The translations under genes and the position numbers were made by a program. The notes beneath the pieces were generated by a model that did not search any database, was not told where the DNA came from, and was given only the letters and a program-made list of their open reading frames with translations. Of a stretch of 29,234 nucleotides of DNA, positions 1-6,511 are shown one piece after another; the first letter of the stretch is position 1, and each line of letters opens with the position of its first letter. The stretch comes from an uncultured Collinsella sp. (GTDB lineage Bacteria > Actinomycetota > Coriobacteriia > Coriobacteriales > Coriobacteriaceae), in contig CABUUK010000028.1 of NCBI GenBank assembly GCA_902494765.1, forward strand, positions 1 through 29,234. Reading direction: 5' to 3'.

Positions 1-593
1 AACTCGAGCTTGTCGAGCAGCTCGTTGGCACCCTCGACACCCAGCTCATTCACCAGCTGGTGATAGGCAACGGTAAGCTCGTTGGCAGGATCGACCTCGG
101 TATCGGTCGACGCACCGGCCTCGCGCTCGCGCAGCTGCGCCACACGGTAGTTCTCCTCCGACAGGTTTGCCAGATGGAAAAAGCTCGTAAAGGCGCGGAC
201 AATGACCTGCTGCTTATCGAGCGGCAGGCTGTCGATCAAATCGACGACCTCACGAAATGCCACGGCAGTGGGCTCGTCGGCGGTGGGCACGCCCTGCTCG
301 TCGACGGCTTCGTCGGCAGCGCAGGTACCGGGGTTGCCGGCATTGACCACAATCTCGGCTGTCAAAATCTTGTCGAACAGGTCCGCGATCTCGGGATCAT
401 ACTCGCTAAGCACACGGCGCTCCAGGCGCAAGAACAGCGCCAGATTGTCGCGCAGCTCCTCGGGGATCTCGATCTCGGCGAGACGCTCCCTGGACTCGGC
501 ATTCGAGCCGATTCGGTTAACGAGGCGGTTGACCACGGCAGCGACGCGCGCCGCGGCTTCGGGTACAGACTGGTTGCTTAGGTTCTCAGCCAC
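1..593 (-). CDS. ppc: Phosphoenolpyruvate carboxylase, N-terminal part (cut by window edge)
   Basis: The frame is open from a GTG at 593 to the window edge, giving about 197 residues that start MAENLSNQSVPEAAARVAAV. The segment RAFTSFFHLANLSEENYRV, near residues 147-165, matches the early conserved helix of PEP carboxylases (FT-FF-LAN-E-xR pattern). The preceding part looks like the family's N-terminal helical region (NRLVNRIGSNAESRERLAEI; LFLRLERRVLSEYDPEIADL). In this family the enzyme makes oxaloacetate from PEP and bicarbonate, refilling the TCA cycle in the cytoplasm. The catalytic His and Arg residues lie beyond the edge, so activity cannot be judged. A strong GGAGG lies 5-8 bases before the GTG. 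The gene stands alone after hisS and has its own promoter. The family call rests on one motif plus the overall look and is fairly secure. Confidence 0.8.
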   Translation of the reverse strand, partial: MAENLSNQSVPEAAARVAAVVNRLVNRIGSNAESRERLAEIEIPEELRDNLALFLRLERRVLSEYDPEIADLFDKILTAEIVVNAGNPGTCAADEAVDEQGVPTADEPTAVAFREVVDLIDSLPLDKQQVIVRAFTSFFHLANLSEENYRVAQLREREAGASTDTEVDPANELTVAYHQLVNELGVEGANELLDKLE

Positions 594-637
594 GTTTCCT
601 CCCATTCCTCCTTCTATGCACGTAACATGCGGTATTC

Positions 638-643
638 ATTATA
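638..643 (-). promoter_or_regulatory. -10 element of the ppc promoter
   Basis: On the minus strand a perfect TATAAT lies about 45 bases upstream of the ppc GTG. The -35 region (near 661-667) is a weak match, which would fit an activated promoter. Confidence 0.6.
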
Positions 644-650
644 GGCGCTT

Positions 651-738
651 GAGAAATACTTTCGACACTGATTGCGCTTTACCACACAAAAGTATTTTCT
701 GCATTGCAAAGGTTTTGCCCTAAATGGTCGTATTTCTC
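651..738. promoter_or_regulatory. Three AGAAA(A)TAC boxes upstream of ppc (candidate operators)
   Basis: Similar boxes occur at 651-659 (GAGAAATAC on plus), 692-700 (AGAAAATAC on minus) and 730-738 (GAGAAATAC on minus). The first two form an imperfect inverted repeat, AGAAATACTTT / AAAGTATTTTCT. The first overlaps the spacer of the ppc promoter and the other two lie upstream of it. The arrangement suggests regulator binding; the regulator is unknown. Confidence 0.35.
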
Positions 739-756
739 GGTGGGCGGCATACGTAA

Positions 757-792
757 ACGGGGGCATTCCGCATAAAAGCGAAACACCCCCGT
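757..792 (-). terminator. Hairpin terminator after hisS
   Basis: This is a 15-bp stem with a six-base loop, complete on minus-strand RNA when G·U pairs are counted (ACGGGGG outer arm). It is followed by a short TTT. It lies 57 bases past the hisS stop. The U tract is poor, so termination may be inefficient. Confidence 0.6.
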
Positions 793-849
793 AACAATCG
801 CTCTCCATGAGCAGGGCACGTTAGCAGGCCCGAAGCTCAAAAAGATGCG

Positions 850-2163
850 CTACAGGCGCTCGCGAACCGCCTCGACCACGTTGGCCAGATCGACGAGGAC
901 CTCGTCATGGCTCTCCATGTCGCGCACCTTGACCTTGCCGGCGGCAAGCTCGTCGCCGCCCAGGACCAGGATGAGCTTGGCGCCTACCTTATCGGCCTGC
1001 TTAAACTGGGCCTTGAGCGAACGGCCCTGATAGTCGGCCTCGGTCACAATCCCTGCGGCGCGAAGCTGCTGCGTAATGGTAAAGACGTTCTGACGCAGCT
1101 CCTTGCCGGCATTGGCGACGTAGACGCACGGGACCTCCTCGGCACCCAGGTCGCTGCCAAAGGCCTGCAGGGCCAGCAGGGCGCGCTCAAAACCGACGGC
1201 GAAGCCGACGCCTGCCGTGGGCTTGCCGCCCTCGAGCTCGACGAGGCCATCGTAGCGGCCGCCGCCGCCGATGGAGCCGACGCCGGCGCCAGGGGCCTCG
1301 ACCTCAAAGACAGTACGGGTGTAGTAGTCCAGGCCGCGCACCAAGGTGGGATCCTCGACATACTCGATACCGGCGGCATCCAGATAGCGCTTGACTTGCT
1401 CGTAGTGCTCGCGGCACTCATCGCACAGGTTGTCACCCATCAGCGGAGCCTCGGCCATGATCTCGCGGCAGTGGTCGTTCTTGCAGTCAAAGGCACGCAG
1501 CGGGTTGAGCTCGGCGCGCTCGCGGCACTCATCGCACATCTCGTCTGCGTGATCGAGGATAAACTGCTTGACTTGCTCGCGGTAAGCCGGACGGCACTGA
1601 GCGTCGCCCATCGAGTTAATGAGCAGACGAAGCTTGGAAAGATCGAAGCCCAGGCGCTTGTAAAACTCCATGAGCATGATGATGCACTCGGCGTCTGCCG
1701 CCGGATCGGGAGCGCCGAGCCACTCGATGCCCACCTGGTGGAACTGGCGCAGGCGGCCCTTCTGGGGACGCTCGCCGCGGAACATGGCCTCGGCGTAGTA
1801 CGCCTTAAACGGCGTGGAGCCCTGGGGCACCAGGTTGTTCTCGACGACGGCGCGCACCACGCCGGCCGTGCCCTCGGGGCGAAGTGCCAGGCGCTGCTTG
1901 GGCTTGAGTTTGGTGTCGGTGCCCTCGGTAAAGACGCGCTCCAGGTTGGCACCGCTGAACACACGGAACATTTCCTTGCGCACGACGTCGGTCGACTGGC
2001 CGATACCGTGGACAAACACGTCCACCTGCTCGATCGCGGGCGTCTCGATGGGCTTAAAACCAAACGGCTCGAACACGCCGGCCGCAATCTGCTGCATCTT
2101 TTGCCAGGCGCGCATCTCGGCGCCGATAAGGTCGCGGGTTCCCTCCGCCTTCTGTGCCTGCAT
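850..2163 (-). CDS. hisS: Histidyl-tRNA synthetase
   Basis: This is a class II aminoacyl-tRNA synthetase that charges tRNA-His with histidine in the cytoplasm; 437 residues, normal for the bacterial type. Visible motifs in order: RPEGTAGVVRA near 95-105, motif 2 region FRGERPQKGRLRQFHQVGIEW near 128-148, the histidine-specific RGLDYYTRTVFE near 276-287, GGGGRYDGLV near 299-308 and motif 3 AVGFERAL near 322. The insertion domain carries CDEC twice plus two further cysteines, which may bind zinc. The ATG at 2163 is preferred over the TTG two codons upstream because AAAGG lies nine bases before the ATG but only three before the TTG. The usual partner aspS is not adjacent; ppc lies downstream behind a terminator. 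Confidence 0.97.
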   Translation of the reverse strand: MQAQKAEGTRDLIGAEMRAWQKMQQIAAGVFEPFGFKPIETPAIEQVDVFVHGIGQSTDVVRKEMFRVFSGANLERVFTEGTDTKLKPKQRLALRPEGTAGVVRAVVENNLVPQGSTPFKAYYAEAMFRGERPQKGRLRQFHQVGIEWLGAPDPAADAECIIMLMEFYKRLGFDLSKLRLLINSMGDAQCRPAYREQVKQFILDHADEMCDECRERAELNPLRAFDCKNDHCREIMAEAPLMGDNLCDECREHYEQVKRYLDAAGIEYVEDPTLVRGLDYYTRTVFEVEAPGAGVGSIGGGGRYDGLVELEGGKPTAGVGFAVGFERALLALQAFGSDLGAEEVPCVYVANAGKELRQNVFTITQQLRAAGIVTEADYQGRSLKAQFKQADKVGAKLILVLGGDELAAGKVKVRDMESHDEVLVDLANVVEAVRERL

Positions 2164-2205
2164 GGGCAAACACCTTTCTTTTGTATCGCGTCATAGGTAG
2201 TGGTC

Positions 2206-2211
2206 ATTATA
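2206..2211 (-). promoter_or_regulatory. -10 element of the hisS promoter
   Basis: A perfect TATAAT on the minus strand, 43 bases before the hisS ATG, gives a leader of about 35 bases. No good -35 is seen. It places the upstream hairpins outside the hisS message. Confidence 0.5.
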
Positions 2212-2227
2212 CGGCACAAACTCAAAC

Positions 2228-2432
2228 CGCGGCGGTGCATCTGACCGAACGAGGGTATGGGGACTCGTTCGGCCAGATGCACCGCCGCGACAGCTGATCC
2301 GCTTTCCTCCGACCCCTTCGGGTCACATGATCTGCTGGGGACGAAGGAAAGCGGACCGTCCTTTGACCTGCGGCGACCTTGGAAACCGAATGATGGTACG
2401 AGCATCCATTCGGCTCCCAAGACCGCCGCGGG
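2228..2432 (-). ncRNA. Three consecutive long hairpins, candidate structured RNA
   Basis: In minus-strand order: hairpin 1 has 26-base arms at 2407-2432 and 2367-2392 with a 14-base loop. Hairpin 2 has 21-base arms at 2337-2357 and 2296-2316 around a 20-base loop. Hairpin 3 has 26-base arms at 2264-2289 and 2228-2253 with a 10-base loop. Nearly all arm differences (7 of 9) are G·U pairs in minus-strand RNA and would be A·C in plus-strand RNA, so the structure appears kept on the minus-strand transcript. It begins 35 bases after the MFS stop and ends upstream of the hisS -10. It may be the 3' end of the MFS message, a stand-alone RNA or a terminator array. The family is not recognised; no T-box sequence is present. 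Together with the hisS promoter it fills the gene-free stretch 2164-2467. Confidence 0.5.
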
Positions 2433-2467
2433 CAGATCAGGGTGAGCCGGCAAACGCGGCAGCGCCC

Positions 2468-3772
2468 TTACTCTCCCGCCGCGCTCGCGCGCAGCTTGGC
2501 GGCAATGGGCTCGGATGCCAGCAGGAACACGAGCATGACCACGGAGCACGCCAGGCATACAATCCAGGTGCTCGCAAAGGAGCCCGTGGCATCGAACAGC
2601 ACGCCCGAGACGATGGCGCCCACGGTGCCGCCGACCATCTCGAGCGAGGTAATGGTGCCCGTGACCTTGCCGAGGTCGGCCATACCAAACTGCTTGGATG
2701 CGGCAATGGTAGGCGTGATGGCGCCCATGCACGTTCCGATACCAAAGCTCACAGCGGCCACAATAGGACCAAGGTCCGTCGTCGGGAAGCACAGCGCCAC
2801 ACAGGCGACAATACACGCAACGGAGCCAAGGATATTGCCAAAGCGCAGGCCAAAGCGGTCGTAGATGGCACCGAGCGAAATCTTGGCGATAACGACCGTG
2901 ACCATGTAGGCAGAAAGCACCGTACCCGCCCACATGGGATCGTGGCCGCCCGTGACGATCTTGGCACCGTTGACGGTAACGCTCGTCATGTTGGTGACCT
3001 GGTTGGGCAAGATGGCGCCGTTAACGAGGCCCATAAAGAGGAAGGCGTCGACAAGCAGCCAAAACGCCGGGCTCTTCTTGATACGAGACCAGCCGAAGCT
3101 AACCTCGGGCGCCGTGTGCTCGTCCTTGTCGCCAGCCGTCGAAACGGACGGATCGCCCGGGTTCTCGCCGAGCGGCTTAAGGCCCATCTCGGAAGGTTTG
3201 GTGCGGAAGGAATAGGCCGTGATGGGCAGCGCCGCCACCATACAGATAGCCGCGAGCACCAAGAAGGCAGAACGCCAGCCAACGCTCACGATAAGCGAGC
3301 TCACGATGGGAGACAGAATAGCGCCGCCAAAGCCCGAGCCCGAAAGTGCGATGGAGATGGCAAGGCCTCGCTTGGCCGTAAACCAGTTGGCAGTGACGAG
3401 GCTAATGAGCAGGCGGGTCGAAGCCACGGCGAAGCAGCCCGAGACGGCAAAGAGCACGTAGACCTGCCACAGCTCACCGACAAAGCTCATGCCGGCAAGA
3501 ACGGCAGAGGTGGCGATAACAGTGAGGGAGCCCAAAACGCGACCGCTCACCTTGTCGGCCACATGACCGATCACAAGTGAGCCGATAACGCTCACAACGG
3601 TAGAGATGGCGTTGGAGATGTTGTACTGCGCAAGAGAAATGCCCAAGTCGCTGACGATGAGCGGCTGAAACAGGCTCATGCAGTTGACGAAAATCGTGTA
3701 GCACGTGGCCATGATGACAAAGCCGGAGGCCACGACGAGCCAACCGGGGAAGAATTTATGCTGCCGGGACAT
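2468..3772 (-). CDS. Major facilitator superfamily transporter
   Basis: 434 residues, the usual MFS length, with about 12 hydrophobic helices in two halves and a central charged loop (KPSEMGLKPLGENPGD to FGWSRIKKSPAFW). An MFS-A-like loop follows helix 2 (GHVADKVSGRVLG), with a counterpart in the second half (GAIYDRFGLRFGN). The overall style, PGWLVVASGF at the start and FxxKRGLAISIALSGSGFGG in helices 4-5, resembles the oxalate/formate antiporter-like branch, which exports or exchanges small organic anions. The substrate cannot be read from sequence. The ATG at 3772 is chosen because AAAAGGAG lies just before it; the longer frame starts at a TTG inside that region. The gene follows the M20 amidohydrolase on the same strand, so the substrate may be a product of that enzyme. 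Confidence 0.85.
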   Translation of the reverse strand: MSRQHKFFPGWLVVASGFVIMATCYTIFVNCMSLFQPLIVSDLGISLAQYNISNAISTVVSVIGSLVIGHVADKVSGRVLGSLTVIATSAVLAGMSFVGELWQVYVLFAVSGCFAVASTRLLISLVTANWFTAKRGLAISIALSGSGFGGAILSPIVSSLIVSVGWRSAFLVLAAICMVAALPITAYSFRTKPSEMGLKPLGENPGDPSVSTAGDKDEHTAPEVSFGWSRIKKSPAFWLLVDAFLFMGLVNGAILPNQVTNMTSVTVNGAKIVTGGHDPMWAGTVLSAYMVTVVIAKISLGAIYDRFGLRFGNILGSVACIVACVALCFPTTDLGPIVAAVSFGIGTCMGAITPTIAASKQFGMADLGKVTGTITSLEMVGGTVGAIVSGVLFDATGSFASTWIVCLACSVVMLVFLLASEPIAAKLRASAAGE

Positions 3773-3810
3773 ACTGCTCCTTTTAAACAAACGAATAGCC
3801 TGCGCCGGGC

Positions 3811-3902
3811 GCCGGTAGTGCCCAAGATTGCCTTGAAAGACAAGGGCATAGGCCTTATGGCCTTGCCCGCAGGCTTGAAAGGCAAGGTTGGGTGCTACCG
3901 GT
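3811..3902. repeat. Long interrupted hairpin overlapping the amidohydrolase stop codon
   Basis: The outer arms 3811-3825 and 3888-3902 pair over 15 positions. Inner pairing TTGCCTT/AAGGCAA is followed by a GA/GA internal loop and a GGGCA..AGGCC/GGCCTTGCCC tip. The three outer-arm differences are G·U in plus-strand RNA and A·C in minus-strand RNA, and the GA/GA loop would form tandem sheared pairs only on the plus strand. It may be a minus-strand terminator or a plus-strand RNA. No U tract is seen on either side. Confidence 0.45.
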
Positions 3903-5190
3903 GGTCGGCGATATAGCCCAAAGCGACCGCCGTGTAAGCCGCGGCGCCGAGCGGCAGCTCGGCATCGCTAAAGCGTGCCTTGGGATGGTGTTGGGCAAAG
4001 TGCTCGTCCGTATCGGACACAGCTGCGCCGATCGTAAAGTACGCACTCGGCATCTCGCTCGAGATAAGCGCAAAGTCCTCGCTCGCCATGGCATGGAACA
4101 GCGGCAAGAAGGCGGCCTTGGGCAGCGTCGCACCCACATAGCCAAGCGAAGCCTGGGTCATGTCGTCATCGAGCACGAGCGGGGGAACATCCGAGAGCGT
4201 CTCGATGGTGGCCGGCGTGCGATACGTTGCGGCCACGCCGTTGACGACCTCGGCGATACGCTCCTTGAGGTGCTCCATGAGCTCAACGTCGAAGCCGCGC
4301 AGCGTGCCTTCGAGCACGCAGGTATCTGGGATGACGTTGGCCGCTTGACCACCGGCAAACTTACCCACGGTCAGTGCGACCTCCTTGGCCGCCGGCACTT
4401 CGCGAGCGATAAGCTCCTGAAGCGCCAGGTGCACATGGACGCCGGCCGTGATGGGGTCGATGCAGATCTCGGGGCTCGAGCCATGGCCGCCCTTGCCCTG
4501 CAGCGTGATGCGGAAACCGTACACGCCTGAGAGCGCCGGGCTCCCATAGAGCACCAGGCCAAGCGGCGATTGGCTGTTAACATGCATGGCAAAAGCCGCC
4601 TGAGGACGCGGGTTCTGCAGCAGACCGTCGGCGATGGCGGCGCGGGCACCCTCAAAGGTCTCCTCGCCCGGCTGGAACAGCAGTTTGACAGTAGCGTTGG
4701 CGTCGACAAGCTCGGCCTCGCGGGCCTTGAGCAGGCGCGCCGCACCAAGCAGCGCCGTCGCGTGCATATCGTGACCGCAAGCATGCATGCAGCCGTTCGT
4801 AGAGGCGAAAGGCTCGCCCGACTCTTCGGCAACGGGCAGGGCATCCATGTCGCCACGCAGCATAATGACCGTACCGGCCTGTTCGTCCGTGCAGGCTCCA
4901 TTGCCCTGGGCCGCGGCGGCACCGGCACCGACAAGGCCCACAACACAGGAACCATCGACGAGCGTGGCAAACGGGATGTCCATCTCGGTCAGGCGCGCCT
5001 GGATATACGCAGAGGTCTGCGGGAGGCTATTACCCAGCTCGGGCATCTGGTGCAAATCGTGTCGCCACGCAGCGAGCTCGCCTGAAAAAGCCTGAGCCTC
5101 TGCAACAAGACCGTCACCGATAGCGGCCTGCGCCGCCGCGGTGGCCTTGGGCGCTGATTGCGGTTGAAAATCGGACAGAGCTGGTGCCAT
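3895..5190 (-). CDS. M20 family amidohydrolase / aminoacylase-type peptidase
   Basis: 431 residues, typical of the M20D amidohydrolases (hippurate or N-acyl-amino-acid hydrolases), which use metal ions to split amide bonds in the cytoplasm. Metal-site motifs are visible: RGDMDALP 112-119, CGHDMH 138-143, QPGEE 173-177, MHVNS near 202-206, and near the C-terminus ASEDF. The lid-domain GGHGSSPE is also present. The first 35 residues are alanine-rich with no signal peptide. The ATG at 5190 has GGAGG six bases upstream. A 22-base dyad sits in its upstream region. The downstream MFS transporter may serve the same substrate. The exact substrate (peptide, acyl-amino acid or hippurate-like compound) is not determined. 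Confidence 0.92.
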   Translation of the reverse strand: MAPALSDFQPQSAPKATAAAQAAIGDGLVAEAQAFSGELAAWRHDLHQMPELGNSLPQTSAYIQARLTEMDIPFATLVDGSCVVGLVGAGAAAAQGNGACTDEQAGTVIMLRGDMDALPVAEESGEPFASTNGCMHACGHDMHATALLGAARLLKAREAELVDANATVKLLFQPGEETFEGARAAIADGLLQNPRPQAAFAMHVNSQSPLGLVLYGSPALSGVYGFRITLQGKGGHGSSPEICIDPITAGVHVHLALQELIAREVPAAKEVALTVGKFAGGQAANVIPDTCVLEGTLRGFDVELMEHLKERIAEVVNGVAATYRTPATIETLSDVPPLVLDDDMTQASLGYVGATLPKAAFLPLFHAMASEDFALISSEMPSAYFTIGAAVSDTDEHFAQHHPKARFSDAELPLGAAAYTAVALGYIADHR

Positions 5191-5220
5191 AGATGCCCTC
5201 CAGTGAAGTTTTAGCAGTAG

Positions 5221-5242
5221 GCACTTTCATGTTCTAAAGTGC
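5221..5242. promoter_or_regulatory. Dyad GCACTTT-N8-AAAGTGC upstream of the amidohydrolase
   Basis: A perfect 7-8-7 inverted repeat, 30 bases before the ATG. It overlaps a possible -35 (TTGCAC on minus), which is where a repressor would bind. A further AAAGT/ACTTT pair lies beside it (5236-5255). Confidence 0.4.
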
Positions 5243-5268
5243 AATGCATAACTTTAAAGGCGAGGCAT

Positions 5269-5295
5269 AAAAAAACGCCACCCCAGAAGGGCGGC
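5269..5295 (-). terminator. Intrinsic terminator after the EamA transporter
   Basis: On the minus strand the stem CGCCGCCC/GGGTGGCG (one G·U) has a short loop and runs straight into TTTTTTT. It lies 13 bases past the stop of the 5308-6291 gene. Confidence 0.9.
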
Positions 5296-5307
5296 GCAAC
5301 AAGTTGT

Positions 5308-6291
5308 TTACAATCGCGTTCGCGGCTTTTTGCGCAAAAAGTCGAAATGCGTCTCGCTCAAAATAATCGATAGGAAGATGAGGGCGAAGCCGGCGAGCAG
5401 GCGCGAGGTGAGCGCCTCCCCCATCAGCAGCACCGAGAACAGCGCACCCGAAGGCGACTCCATGGAAAGGAGCAGCGAGCCCGTCGAGGCCGGGACATGC
5501 GCCAGGCCGACGTTTTGGATGAGCAGGGCCACGCACGTACAGCCCACCGAGAGAAACGCCATCGCACCGATAAAGCTCGGCGTCCACACGGACAGAGGCG
5601 CTTGGGTCTCGAATAGCAGCGACGAGACCAGGCTCAGCACGCCGTTGCCCATAAACATCCAAAACGTGATGACGTTGATGTCCATTTTGCGACCGTACTT
5701 GGCGGTCACCGCCATCTGGATGGCGAAAAAGACCGCACCCGCCAGCGTAATGACGTCACCGATGTTGAACTCGACGCTATCGAGCGCCACCAGGCCAATG
5801 CCCGCCAAGCACAGCAGTGCTGCACCCAGGTTGTAGCGGGTGAGCTTTTCGCCGCTCAGAAAATAGCTCGCGAACGGCACAAGGATGCAATACGTGCCCG
5901 TCAAAAAAGCATTCTTGCCTGCCGTGGTCTGCGCCAGGCCGACCGTCTGCAAACCGTAGGCACCCCACATGAGCGCGCCCATGCCAAGCCCGACGATCAG
6001 GTTGCGGGCATTGAAATGAGCGACGATGCGCTTATGGAAAATGGCAAACATTACCAGTGATGCCGGGAGAAAGCGAACGTAGACCAGCTCGAACGCCGGA
6101 ATGGTGTCGAGTGCGCCCTTCATAGTGGTAAAGGAGTAACCCCAAACGACCGCCACCGAAAGTAGCAGGACCTTCCAGAACAGCGGCGAGCGTGCGCCGG
6201 CGCCGCGAGAGGCACCACCGGCACCCAGGTCTTCGCGGGCTACAGGGCTATCGGGCAAGTTTTCGATTTCGTTGGCAGCGTATTGGGCCAT
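5308..6291 (-). CDS. EamA/DMT-family membrane transporter
   Basis: 327 residues with a charged N-terminal tail of about 38 residues, then ten hydrophobic helices in two EamA repeats. The first starts LLSVAVVWGYSFTTMKGAL near 43-61; the second starts DVITLAGAVFFAIQMAVTAKYG. Early WGYSF and late SPSGALFSVLLMGEALTSR are typical of drug/metabolite transporters, which export amino acids, nucleotides or drugs across the inner membrane. The substrate cannot be told. The ATG at 6291 has GAGGA upstream. It is a single-gene unit: a strong terminator lies before it (6358-6397) and another after it. Confidence 0.9.
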   Translation of the reverse strand: MAQYAANEIENLPDSPVAREDLGAGGASRGAGARSPLFWKVLLLSVAVVWGYSFTTMKGALDTIPAFELVYVRFLPASLVMFAIFHKRIVAHFNARNLIVGLGMGALMWGAYGLQTVGLAQTTAGKNAFLTGTYCILVPFASYFLSGEKLTRYNLGAALLCLAGIGLVALDSVEFNIGDVITLAGAVFFAIQMAVTAKYGRKMDINVITFWMFMGNGVLSLVSSLLFETQAPLSVWTPSFIGAMAFLSVGCTCVALLIQNVGLAHVPASTGSLLLSMESPSGALFSVLLMGEALTSRLLAGFALIFLSIILSETHFDFLRKKPRTRL

Positions 6292-6357
6292 GGAACATCC
6301 TCACACTCAATCTGGGCGTGGTGTCCGCACGCGTATGGCTGCGTGCCGCCTCATGGT

Positions 6358-6397
6358 CAAATAAAAACGGGGCGCACCGGACCCCCGGCACGCCCCG
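6358..6397 (-). terminator. Intrinsic terminator downstream of the YhgE pair
   Basis: Stem arms 6368-6380 and 6385-6397, loop 6381-6384. There are 13 pairs with two G·U on minus-strand RNA, followed by TTTTTATTT. It ends the two-gene YhgE transcript. Confidence 0.85.
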
Positions 6398-6453
6398 CTA
6401 CTGTAGCAACAACCAAGCAACCCACGCAATCCAGCCCGCTAAAGCGTTTTGTT

Positions 6454-6475
6454 CCGCCGTTCTACCGAACGGCGG
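6454..6475 (-). terminator. Second hairpin after the YhgE pair
   Basis: A perfect 9-bp stem CCGCCGTTC/GAACGGCGG with a four-base loop, 37 bases past the stop. It is not followed by a T tract, so it is more likely a transcript-stabilising hairpin than a terminator. Confidence 0.4.
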
Positions 6476-6511
6476 ACCGGCCGACGCTGCATCAGCGTTA
6501 ACGCTGCCGCA

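Noticed and set aside
907..2196. 429-codon plus-strand open frame opposite hisS
   Set aside because: It mirrors hisS codons; the protein has no domain sense and no ribosome-binding site. A GC-rich antisense shadow.
2164..2467. T-box riboswitch controlling hisS
   Set aside because: No T-box sequence (AGGGTGGNACCGCG type) is present, and a -10 element lies between the hairpins and hisS.
2327..3580. 417-codon plus-strand frame over the MFS gene and hairpins
   Set aside because: Low-complexity charged product with no family look; the minus-strand transporter accounts for the region.
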